A stretch of DNA of 64,000 bases from CAVVGB01 sp963747715 (GTDB taxonomy: Bacteria > Actinomycetota > Thermoleophilia > Gaiellales > Gaiellaceae): assembly GCA_963747715.1 (NCBI GenBank), contig CAVVGB010000005.1, positions 120,253 through 184,252 of the forward strand, written 5' to 3'. Positions 57,202 through 64,000 of this stretch are shown piece after piece (positions within the stretch are counted from its first letter, which is position 1; each line of letters opens with the position of its first letter). Made by a program: the position numbers and the translations under genes. Below the pieces are notes generated by a model. That model made no database searches and was not told the origin of the DNA. It worked only from the letters and a program-made list of their open reading frames with translations.

Positions 57202-59064
57202 GTGAGTGTGCTTCCCCTACGCGCCATCGGGCGCGTAGCGGGCAGGAAAGAGCCGGGGGGCCTCGTGTCGAAAGAGACCGTCCGGCTTTTGCCTCTCCTC
57301 GCCCCCGTATCGGTCTCTGGGTTCGCTCTGGCGGGTCTGGCGGCCTGGTCCTTCGCGACCTCGTCGCCGACTCTGGCCGTGACGGGAGGCCTCCTGGCGC
57401 TCCTGTTCGCCGCGATGTTCGTCGAGGCACACCCGGTTCCGATCGAGGGCGTCTCGTCCGAGGGCGTCTCGCTCGCGGCCGTCTTCATCGTCGGCGCGGC
57501 CGTCATCTACGGCTGGGCGCCGGCGGTCCTCATCGGATTCCTCACACGCGCGGCCATCGAGCTGATCCAGCGCCGGCCCGCGGTGCGGCTTTCGTACAAC
57601 AGCGCCGTGTACGCGCTCGGCGGCGGCGCGGCAGGAGCTGCGGCGGCCGCCGGTGCCGAGGGCCCGGGGGTCGAGTGGCTCTTCGTCCAGGTCGTCCTCG
57701 CTGCGGCCGCGTTCTACCTCGTCAACATTCCGCTCATCGCGGGAATCATCTCGCGCTGGGCCCACGAGCCGTTCCTCCCCCTGCTTCGCCATTCCGTCTA
57801 CTGGACGGCGGTGCCCTTCTCAATCATGGCGTCGGTCAGCCTCATGCTCGCCGTCCTCTGGGAGCGCTCGCCGCTTCTCGCGATCGCGCTCGTCGGCCCG
57901 CTCGTCGCGATCGCGCTCTACCAGCGCTCGGTGTACAGCGCGCTCCGCGCGATGCGTCTCGCGCTGACCGACCCTCTTACGGGCCTCGGCAACCACCGTC
58001 ACTTTCACGAGCGCCTGCAGCGCGACCTCGACAAGGCGCAGAGCGAGGGCTTCTGCCTGACGCTGCTTCTCCTCGACATCGACAACTTCAAGCAGGTCAA
58101 CGATCGCTTCGGGCATCCGGTCGGGGATCGCGTGCTCGCGCAGCTGGCGACGCGTCTGCGCCAGGGCGGAGAGGCGTTCCGTCTCGGCGGTGACGAGTTC
58201 GCGCTTCTCCTCGCGCGCCGCGACGAGCACGAGGGTCTCTCGATCGCCCAGTCGATCATCGACCGCATCGGCGATACCGAGCTCGAGCACGGCGGCAAGG
58301 TCAGCATCTCGGCCGGTATCGCGACCTACCCGCAGCACGGCGTCGAGCGCAGTGAGCTCGTTCGCGTCGCCGACAGCGCGCTCTACATCGCGAAGGAGGA
58401 CGGCAAGAATTGCGCGCGCGTCTACCGGCCCGACCTGCTCGAGCTCGCCGAGCTCAGGCGTCTCGCCGAGGGACCCGACCGCGCCGCTCGCCTGCGCGCG
58501 GCGGCGTCGCTCGCGCACGCAGTCGACGTCCGCGACGCGTACACGGGCAGCCACTCGTACATGGTCGGCGAGATCGCCGGCCGCGTCGCGCGACGCATGG
58601 GCCTCGAGCCCGAAAACATCGAGCTGACGCGCCTCGCGGGCAGCCTGCACGACCTCGGCAAGCTCGCCATCCCCGAAGAGATCCTGCGCAAGCCGGGACC
58701 GCTGAACGAGGCGGAGCGCCTCGTGCTCGAGCGCCATCCGCAGATCGGCTTCCGCATGCTCGACTCCCTCGGTGTCGAGCCAGTCGCGACGTGGGTCCTC
58801 CACCATCACGAGCGCTGGGACGGCCGCGGCTATCCCGACAAGCTCGGTGAGGATCAGATTCCGCTTGGCTCGCGCATCCTGTTCGTGGCCGACGCGTACG
58901 ACGCGATGACGAGCGAGCGCGTCTACCGGCGCAAGCTCTCGCACGACAGCGCCATCGACGAGCTCGAGCGGTGTGCAGGCACCCAGTTCGACCCGCACGT
59001 CGTCGCGGCGTTCAAGGCGGAGTTCGACGAGCACCGCCGCCTCGAGCTGGTCGAGAGCGCCTAG
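57202..59064 (+). CDS. Membrane cyclic-di-GMP enzyme: GGDEF plus HD-GYP
   Basis: 620 residues. N-terminal ~230 residues hold about seven TM helices, a MASE-like sensor. The GGDEF domain (~250-410) has ALTDPLTGLGNHRHFHERL, LLLLDIDNFKQVNDRFGHPV and an intact FRLGGDEFAL. The inhibitory site is lost (RQGG where RxxD is expected). The HD-GYP domain (~430-610) has SLHDLGKLAIPEEILRKPG, HPQIGFRMLDSL, HHHERWDGRGYPDKLGEDQI and VADAYDAMTSERVYR. It should both make and break c-di-GMP. GTG 57265 is an alternative start. A 9-10 bp hairpin (57218-57238) lies between the two candidate starts. Confidence 0.92.
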   Translation: MSVLPLRAIGRVAGRKEPGGLVSKETVRLLPLLAPVSVSGFALAGLAAWSFATSSPTLAVTGGLLALLFAAMFVEAHPVPIEGVSSEGVSLAAVFIVGAAVIYGWAPAVLIGFLTRAAIELIQRRPAVRLSYNSAVYALGGGAAGAAAAAGAEGPGVEWLFVQVVLAAAAFYLVNIPLIAGIISRWAHEPFLPLLRHSVYWTAVPFSIMASVSLMLAVLWERSPLLAIALVGPLVAIALYQRSVYSALRAMRLALTDPLTGLGNHRHFHERLQRDLDKAQSEGFCLTLLLLDIDNFKQVNDRFGHPVGDRVLAQLATRLRQGGEAFRLGGDEFALLLARRDEHEGLSIAQSIIDRIGDTELEHGGKVSISAGIATYPQHGVERSELVRVADSALYIAKEDGKNCARVYRPDLLELAELRRLAEGPDRAARLRAAASLAHAVDVRDAYTGSHSYMVGEIAGRVARRMGLEPENIELTRLAGSLHDLGKLAIPEEILRKPGPLNEAERLVLERHPQIGFRMLDSLGVEPVATWVLHHHERWDGRGYPDKLGEDQIPLGSRILFVADAYDAMTSERVYRRKLSHDSAIDELERCAGTQFDPHVVAAFKAEFDEHRRLELVESA

Positions 59065-59100
59065 AACCCGCTAAGCGTCGGCGCGCGTATCGTCTAGGTG

Positions 59101-60144
59101 ATGCGTGCGCGAGCCACGTGGTTCGTCGTCGGCGCAGTCATGGCGCTCGGCATCGTCGCGGTCGTGGACTCGCTCCCGTGGCCGGGAGCGAGTGAAGCTC
59201 CTCGCGCAGAGGAAGAGGGCCCGCCCTCGGCCGAGGTCGCCCGGCCGTCCGGACGCTTCGAGGCCCAGGGCGTCCTCTACTACACGGACAACTTCTGCCG
59301 CCTTCGCGGCCTGAAGCTTCCGAGCTTTGAAGCGGTCGAGGCCCCAGAGTGGGAGGACTGCGGCTTCTCGCTCTCTCCGAGCGCGGACGGCGTGCTCCCC
59401 GAGGGCGTGACGTGGGAGCCACGCGGAGCCAGGCGAGTGGCCGCCTTCGACGGGTCCGTCTACGTCGTCTCTGACGCCGCCGGCTGGGAGTACCGCTTCC
59501 GCGGCGAGGCCCCGGCGTTCAGGCCGGACGGAACGCTGACCTTCCTCCGGAACGGCCAGCTGTTCGAGCTGACCGGCTACTGCCGGCCACGGCGGAACGT
59601 GCCGTGGTGCGAGCGGCTGCTCCTCAGCAGGAGAGACCTGGTCGCGCCTCTCGCGGACGGGCCCCGACCGCCACGCGTGAAGGAGATCGTGTGGTTCTCG
59701 CAGACCCGGATGGCCGCTGTCCTGGCGTTCGAGCAGGAGGACATGGTCGCGGTCTACGAAGGCCGCCGGCTCCTCGACCTCGTCGGAGTGGGCTGGCGCT
59801 TCTCCGAGCTCAGCCTCAGCCCGCGTCGCAACTTTCTGGCCGCGCAGGTCGAACGACCGCGCGGCTTCGTCTTCGTCGACAGTGATGGACGCTCGTTCGC
59901 GCTCAGGGAGATCGGGCGCGACAACTACGGTCGCCCACCCTTCACGGCCGGCCGCGCCGTCGCGTGGTCGGCGGACGATTCGTGGACGGCCGTTGCGCGC
60001 AGCCACGACGTCGTGTTCTTCCGCATGGGCAGCGAGAGCCCCGACGTCGTGAACGTCCAGGTGACGGCGCACGACCTCGCCTGGGCCACTGCCTCAGGAG
60101 TGCGCGATCCGGCTCCGGATCACCGCTCGACGAACAAGAGCTAG
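59101..60144 (+). CDS. Hypothetical exported, membrane-anchored beta-propeller-like protein
   Basis: 347 residues. It has an N-terminal helix TWFVVGAVMALGIVAVV (signal anchor) and a Pro/Glu linker. A beta-rich domain with recurrent short strands follows: YYTDNFCRLRGLKLPSFEAV, WEDCGFSLSPSADG, VYVVSDAAGWEYRFRGEAPA, LSLSPRRNFLAAQVERPRGF and AVAWSADDSWTAVARSHDVV. The last blocks look like WD/PD40 blades. Cys pairs (DNFC, WEDC; GYC, PWC) suggest disulfides outside the cell. Not assigned to a named family. A TATCGT box lies 7 bases before ATG 59101. Confidence 0.65.
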   Translation: MRARATWFVVGAVMALGIVAVVDSLPWPGASEAPRAEEEGPPSAEVARPSGRFEAQGVLYYTDNFCRLRGLKLPSFEAVEAPEWEDCGFSLSPSADGVLPEGVTWEPRGARRVAAFDGSVYVVSDAAGWEYRFRGEAPAFRPDGTLTFLRNGQLFELTGYCRPRRNVPWCERLLLSRRDLVAPLADGPRPPRVKEIVWFSQTRMAAVLAFEQEDMVAVYEGRRLLDLVGVGWRFSELSLSPRRNFLAAQVERPRGFVFVDSDGRSFALREIGRDNYGRPPFTAGRAVAWSADDSWTAVARSHDVVFFRMGSESPDVVNVQVTAHDLAWATASGVRDPAPDHRSTNKS

Positions 60145-60150
60145 CTCGTA

Positions 60151-61719
60151 CTAGAGCGGGATGTTGCCGTGCTTGCGCGGCGGGCGCTTCTCGCGCTTCG
60201 TAATCGCCGTCTTGAGCGCGTCGATCAGAATCGGGCGTGTGCGGCGGGGCTCAATCACGTCGTCGAGATAGCCGCGCTCGGCCGCCGTGTAGGGGTTGGC
60301 GAACTGCGCACGGTAGTCCGCGATCAGCTCGTCTCGCTTGGCTGACGGATCGGCGGCCTCCTCGATCTCCTTGCGAAAGACGATGCCGACCGCGCCCTCG
60401 GGCCCCATCACCGCCACCTCCGCCGTCGGCCAGGCGAAGTTGAAGTCCGCGCGGATGTGCTTCGAGCTCATCACGTCGTAGGCGCCGCCGTAGGCCTTGC
60501 GCGTGATGACGGCGAGCTTCGGGACCGTCGCCTCGGAGTAGGCGTACAGGAGCTTGGCGCCGTGCCGGATGATCCCGCCCCACTCCTGCGCCGTGCCCGG
60601 CAAAAAGCCCGGAACGTCGACGAAGGTGACGAGCGGGATGTTGAACGCGTCGCAGAAGCGGACGAAGCGCGCGCCCTTGACGGAGGAATCGATGTCGAGC
60701 GTTCCTGCGAGCGCCCTCGGGTTGTTCCCGACGATGCCCACGGGATGACCCCCGAGGCGCGCGAAGCCGCAGACGAGGTTCTCGGCCCACACTTGATGCA
60801 CCTCGAGGAACTCGCCGTCGTCGACGACGCGCTCGATGACGGCGCGCATGTCGTACGGCTTCGTCGCCTCGTCGGGGACGATCGAGTCGAGCTCCGCGTC
60901 CTCGCGCCCGATCGGGTCACTCGGCTCGAAGTAGGGCGGCGGATCGATGTTGTTCTGCGGCAGGAACGAGAGGAGGTAACGCGCGTCCTCGAGGCACGCG
61001 TCCTCACCGTCGGAGGCGAAATGGACGACGCCGGACTTGGCCGCGTGGGTGGACGCGCCGCCGAGCTCCTCGAAGGTGACCTCCTCGCCGGTGACCGTCT
61101 TCACGACCTCGGGCCCCGTGATGAACATGTACGACGTCTCCTTGACCATGAAGACGAAGTCCGTGATGGCGGGCGAGTACACGGCGCCGCCGGCGCACGG
61201 GCCCATCACGAGACTGATCTGCGGAATGACGCCCGATGCCTGGACGTTCCGCCAGAAGATCTCCGCGTAGCCGCCGAGCGAGACCACACCTTCCTGAATG
61301 CGCGCGCCGCCCGAGTCGTTGATGCCGATGAGCGGGCAGCCGTACTTGAGCGCGAGGTCCATCACCTTGCAGATCTTTTCGGCGAAGGCCTCCGACAGCG
61401 TCCCACCGAAGACGGTGAAGTCCTGCGAGAAGACGAAGACGCGCCGGCCGAAGATCGTGCCGTAGCCGGTGACGACCGCGTCGCCCCACGGCCGGTTCTC
61501 CATCATCCCGAAGTGCGGGTTGCGGTGGCGCACGTAGCGGTCGAGCTCGACGAAGCTGCCCGGGTCGAGCAGCTTCTCGATGCGCTCGCGCGCCAGCAGC
61601 TTCCCGCGCTCGCGCTGACGGTCGACCGCGCGCTGATCTCCGGAGTGGAGCGCCTCCTCGCGCAGCCGCTCCAGCTCGGAGAGCTTGTCGCGCGTCGAGG
61701 AGTCCTCGGTCTGGGCCAT
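60151..61719 (-). CDS. Acyl-CoA (propionyl/acetyl-CoA) carboxylase, carboxyltransferase subunit
   Basis: 522 residues of the crotonase-fold PccB/AccD5 type. It has RGKLLARERIEKLLDPGSF, the N-domain oxyanion GGTLSEAFAEKICKVMDLAL, INDSGGARIQEGVVSLGGYA, MGPCAGGAVYSPAITDFVFM; the C-domain GIVGNNPRALAGTLDID, VTFVDVPGFLPGTAQEWGGI, RKAYGGAYDVMSSKHI and the final TAITKREKRPPRKHGNIPL. It transfers CO2 from biotin to propionyl- or acetyl-CoA. The substrate-selecting residue cannot be judged by eye. It is third in the operon mutase - acetyltransferase - carboxyltransferase (TGATG overlap). Confidence 0.93.
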   Translation of the reverse strand: MAQTEDSSTRDKLSELERLREEALHSGDQRAVDRQRERGKLLARERIEKLLDPGSFVELDRYVRHRNPHFGMMENRPWGDAVVTGYGTIFGRRVFVFSQDFTVFGGTLSEAFAEKICKVMDLALKYGCPLIGINDSGGARIQEGVVSLGGYAEIFWRNVQASGVIPQISLVMGPCAGGAVYSPAITDFVFMVKETSYMFITGPEVVKTVTGEEVTFEELGGASTHAAKSGVVHFASDGEDACLEDARYLLSFLPQNNIDPPPYFEPSDPIGREDAELDSIVPDEATKPYDMRAVIERVVDDGEFLEVHQVWAENLVCGFARLGGHPVGIVGNNPRALAGTLDIDSSVKGARFVRFCDAFNIPLVTFVDVPGFLPGTAQEWGGIIRHGAKLLYAYSEATVPKLAVITRKAYGGAYDVMSSKHIRADFNFAWPTAEVAVMGPEGAVGIVFRKEIEEAADPSAKRDELIADYRAQFANPYTAAERGYLDDVIEPRRTRPILIDALKTAITKREKRPPRKHGNIPL

Positions 61720-62216
61720 CAGCGTTCTCCTGCCAACAGGGCGAACATGATGCCGTCCCGGCGCTCTCCGCGAACGTCGAGATAGCGGCGAAGAGTGCCC
61801 TCCGGCTTGAACCCGGCCTTCTCGGCCACCCGGCACGACGCGTGGTTGCCGGGCTCGGCCAGCAGCTGAACCCGCGGGCTCCCGAGCTCGTCGAAGGCGC
61901 GGCAGGAGAGGAGACGGAGCGCGGTCGTCGCAACACCGCGGCCTCGCGCGGTCCGCTTGACCCAGTAGCCGATCTGCACGTTCCCCTGGTCGACGATCCG
62001 CCACCCGATCGAGCCCAGGAGCTCGCCGCTCTCGGCGTCGACGATCGCCCACTGGTCGGACGCGGACGCGATGTAGGCGCGCGCGTCCTCCTCGGTGTAC
62101 GGAACCGGTATGGGGATCCAGCGCGCGACCTCGGGATCCTGGCACCCCTCGGTGATGGCCGCCGCGTCCTCCGCGATGAACGGGCGCAGAACGACCCCGT
62201 CTCCCTCGAGCGTCAT
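61719..62216 (-). CDS. GNAT acetyltransferase (RimJ/RimL type) between mutase and carboxylase genes
   Basis: 165 residues. It has VVLRPFIAEDAAAITEGCQD, ARWIPIPVPYTEEDARAYI, IGYWVKRTARGRGVATTALR (acetyl-CoA loop) and ASCRVAEKAGFKPEGTLRRY, all typical of RimJ/RimL-like N-acetyltransferases that modify proteins or small amines. It overlaps the mutase stop by 4 bases and the carboxylase start by one. It is therefore co-translated with both, and a role in regulating this acyl-CoA pathway by acetylation is conceivable but unproven. Confidence 0.88.
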   Translation of the reverse strand: MTLEGDGVVLRPFIAEDAAAITEGCQDPEVARWIPIPVPYTEEDARAYIASASDQWAIVDAESGELLGSIGWRIVDQGNVQIGYWVKRTARGRGVATTALRLLSCRAFDELGSPRVQLLAEPGNHASCRVAEKAGFKPEGTLRRYLDVRGERRDGIMFALLAGER

Positions 62217-63796
62217 GGCGCCAGGTGCGCGTCGTACGTGCCGAACTCTTCGCGCAGCGCGTTGCAGACCTCGCCGATCGTGCAGCCGGCGGCCAAGGCG
62301 TCGCGCATCGGAGGAAGCAGGTTGGCATCGCCACGCGCCGCTTCCCGGACGGTCGCGAGAGTCGAGTCGGCGACGTCCGCATCGCGCTGCTCGCGCACCT
62401 TCTGCGTCCGCTCGATCTGGCGCCGCTCGGCCTCGGGGTCGAGGCGGTGGAGCTCGACGTCCTCTTCCTCGCCCTCCTCGAAACGGTTGACGCCCACGAT
62501 CACGCGCTCCCCGGCCTCCACCTGGCGCTCGAAGGCGAACGCGGCCTCCTCGATCTCGTGCTGCGTGAAGCCTTGCTCGATCGCCTCGACCGCCCCGCCG
62601 AGTTCGTCGATCTGCTCGATCAGCTCCCACGCGCGCGCCTCGAGCTCACGCGTGAGCGACTCGATGAAGTAGGCGCCGCCCAGGGGATCGGCGGTATCGG
62701 TCCCGCCCGCTTCGTGCGCGAGGATCTGTTGCGTCCGCAGGGCGATTTGGGCCGACCGCTCGCTCGGCAGCGCGAGAGCTTCGTCGAACGAGTTCGTGTG
62801 AACCGACTGCGCGCCTCCGCAGACCGCCGACAGGGCCTGAACCGCGACGCGCACGACGTTGTTCTCCGGCTGCTGCGCGGTCAGCGTCGAACCGCCCGTC
62901 TGCGCGTGGAAGCGCAGTGCCTGGGCCCGTGGGTTCTTGGCGCCGAACCGGTCGCGCATGATGCGCGCCCACAGGGTGCGGGCCGCGCGGAACTTCGCCA
63001 CCTCCTGGAAGAAGTGATTGTGCGCGTTGAAGAAAAAGGACACCCGCTCGCCGAACTCGTCGGGCGAAAGACCCGCGGCAACGGCGGCTTCGCAATAGGC
63101 GATGCCGTGCGCCAACGTGAACGCGAGCTCCTGCACGGCGGTCGATCCTGCCTCGCGGATGTGGTACCCAGAGATCGAGATCGTGTTCCACTTCGGCAGC
63201 CGCTCGTGGCAGTACGCGAACAGGTCTGTCGTGATCCGCATCGAGGGCTTCGGCGGGAAGATGTAGTTCCCCCGGGCGACGTATTCCTTGAGGATGTCGT
63301 TCTGCACCGTGCCGCGGAGCTCTACGCCGCTCTCGCCCTGCTTCTCCGCGACGAGCTCGTAGAGCAGAAGCAAGAGCGCCGCCGGCGCGTTGATCGTCAT
63401 CGACGTCGAGACCTGCCCGAGCGGGATCCCGTCGAGGAGGGTCTCCATGTCGGCGATGGAGTCGATCGCCACGCCGGTCCGCCCCACCTCACCGACTGCG
63501 CGCGGGTCGTCGGAGTCGTAGCCGAGCTGCGTGGGCAGGTCGAAGGCGACCGACAAACCCGTCTGGCCGCGCTCGAGCAGGTAGCGGAAGCGCGCGTTCG
63601 TCTCTTCCGCCGAAGCAAAGCCCGCATACTGGCGGATCGTCCAGGGGCGACCGCGATACATCGTGCTGTACGGGCCGCGCGTGAAGGGGAAGTCTCCCGG
63701 CGGCTCGAGCTCGAGGCCTGTGACGTCCGCCTCGGTGTAGACCGGCTTGATTTCGATGCCGGAGTCGGTCTCCCGCCCCTCTTCGGCCGTCGCCAT
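62213..63796 (-). CDS. Methylmalonyl-CoA mutase, large catalytic subunit without B12 domain
   Basis: 527 residues covering only the TIM-barrel substrate half. It has FTRGPYSTMYRGRPWTIRQY, YLLERGQTGLSVAFDLPTQL, VSTSMTINAPAALLL, GTVQNDILKEYVARGNYIFP, TISISGYHIREAGSTAVQEL, RFHAQTGGSTLTAQQPENN. There is no C-terminal cobalamin domain (DxHxxG), so a separate small B12 subunit is required, as in split archaeal and actinobacterial enzymes; it is not in this window. It converts methylmalonyl-CoA to succinyl-CoA; isobutyryl-CoA or ethylmalonyl-CoA mutases are related alternatives. A TACGAT box lies 6 bases before ATG 63796. Confidence 0.9.
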   Translation of the reverse strand: MATAEEGRETDSGIEIKPVYTEADVTGLELEPPGDFPFTRGPYSTMYRGRPWTIRQYAGFASAEETNARFRYLLERGQTGLSVAFDLPTQLGYDSDDPRAVGEVGRTGVAIDSIADMETLLDGIPLGQVSTSMTINAPAALLLLLYELVAEKQGESGVELRGTVQNDILKEYVARGNYIFPPKPSMRITTDLFAYCHERLPKWNTISISGYHIREAGSTAVQELAFTLAHGIAYCEAAVAAGLSPDEFGERVSFFFNAHNHFFQEVAKFRAARTLWARIMRDRFGAKNPRAQALRFHAQTGGSTLTAQQPENNVVRVAVQALSAVCGGAQSVHTNSFDEALALPSERSAQIALRTQQILAHEAGGTDTADPLGGAYFIESLTRELEARAWELIEQIDELGGAVEAIEQGFTQHEIEEAAFAFERQVEAGERVIVGVNRFEEGEEEDVELHRLDPEAERRQIERTQKVREQRDADVADSTLATVREAARGDANLLPPMRDALAAGCTIGEVCNALREEFGTYDAHLAP

Positions 63797-63802
63797 GCCT
63801 GA

Positions 63803-63808
63803 ATCGTA
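63803..63808 (-). promoter_or_regulatory. -10 box (TACGAT) of the mutase operon, likely leaderless
   Basis: On the minus strand TACGAT ends exactly 6 bases before ATG 63796. No cobalamin riboswitch is seen in the 26-base gap to the divergent gene. Confidence 0.5.
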
Positions 63809-63822
63809 TTCTTGTGGGGCCC

Positions 63823-64000
63823 ATGGCAGGGACCGGCGACACCCTCGCGTTCCCGGACGGGAGCGACTACACGATCACCGCATCCGCAGGCGAGACCGGC
63901 GGCAGCCTGGTCGAGATGGAGATCCTCCTGCCTCCGAACGCCTTCACGCCGCCGCTCCACGTCCACCCCAAGCAAGAAGAGGACTTCGAGGTGCTTTCCG
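63823..64000 (+). CDS. Cupin-domain protein, 5' part (continues past the window)
   Basis: The visible 59 residues start MAGTGDTLAFPDGSDYTITA and reach the first cupin metal motif PPLHVHPKQEEDFEVL (HxH...E spacing). This suggests a small mononuclear cupin, possibly a metal-binding or sugar-binding regulator. The rest is outside. Divergent from the mutase operon. Confidence 0.75.
   Translation, partial: MAGTGDTLAFPDGSDYTITASAGETGGSLVEMEILLPPNAFTPPLHVHPKQEEDFEVLS

Noticed and set aside
56963..57264. c-di-GMP riboswitch upstream of the GGDEF/HD-GYP gene
   Set aside because: I looked for the conserved GEMM tetraloop-receptor and A-rich core and found only a simple 9-10 bp hairpin at 57218-57238.
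63797..63822. Cobalamin riboswitch for the mutase operon
   Set aside because: The gap is only 26 bases and is filled by a -10 box.
1..64000. CRISPR array, insertion sequence or replication origin
   Set aside because: No regularly spaced repeats, no transposase gene and no cluster of DnaA-box-like sequences were seen. The only mobile element is the tRNA-Val integrative remnant.

Overview
The window is high-GC DNA with short intergenic gaps, many GTG starts and many 1- or 4-base gene overlaps. The gene set points to an aerobic, heterotrophic actinobacterial lineage: large-type SRP RNA next to dnaX-ybaB-recR-lysC-asd, a split methylmalonyl-CoA mutase, biotin-dependent acyl-CoA carboxylase parts, PgsA, XerC/XerD, HemA/HemL and many apparently leaderless promoters. 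Thermoleophilia-like Actinobacteriota is my best guess; this is inference from gene content, not a phylogeny.

Layout. 1-9.7 kb: accessory enzymes and transport (aldehyde dehydrogenase end, two RibD-fold reductases, ferredoxin-reductase-like flavoprotein, glutathione transferase, MFS exporter coupled to a ring-cleaving dioxygenase, a lone peptide-type ABC permease). 9.6-19.5 kb: uracil-DNA glycosylase, methyltransferase, tRNA-Ser, a Tat-exported PLP enzyme coupled to a beta-propeller protein, cytochrome c, UppP, a lysyl-oxidase-like protein, MscS channel and an ATP-grasp protein. 19.9-21.7 kb: a very small integrative element (tyrosine integrase plus a small membrane protein) at the 3' end of tRNA-Val, bounded by a 24-base direct repeat. 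22-31 kb: orphan multi-PAS histidine kinase, a decayed tRNA-Val copy, SRP RNA, dnaX, cNMP-domain protein, ybaB, recR, lysC, asd. 31.5-51.3 kb: central metabolism, with an E-type succinate:quinone reductase operon (sdhA-lipoprotein-sdhB-sdhE), PEP carboxykinase, hemL/hemA, xerC/xerD, citrate synthase divergent from isocitrate and malate dehydrogenases, a PDZ-Lon protease, and sucC-methyltransferase-sucD. 51.3-64 kb: a small acidic peptide gene with a cupin-4 oxygenase, a sucrase/ferredoxin-like protein, the acyl-CoA carboxylase biotin subunit, pgsA, a GGDEF/HD-GYP protein, and the operon methylmalonyl-CoA mutase - acetyltransferase - carboxyltransferase.

Together gltA, icd, mdh, sucC, sucD, sdhABE and pckA give most of the TCA cycle and its gluconeogenic exit. 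The carboxylase subunits and mutase add the propionyl-CoA to succinyl-CoA route feeding the same cycle.

At least thirteen single-base reading-frame breaks fall inside otherwise intact, mostly essential genes (cytochrome c, uppP, lysyl oxidase-like, an exported protein, mscS, sdhA, pckA, hemA, a HEAT-like gene, two in the sucC-sucD methyltransferase and two in sucC). The protein on both sides of each break is well conserved, so I read these as sequencing or assembly indels and annotate the genes through them.
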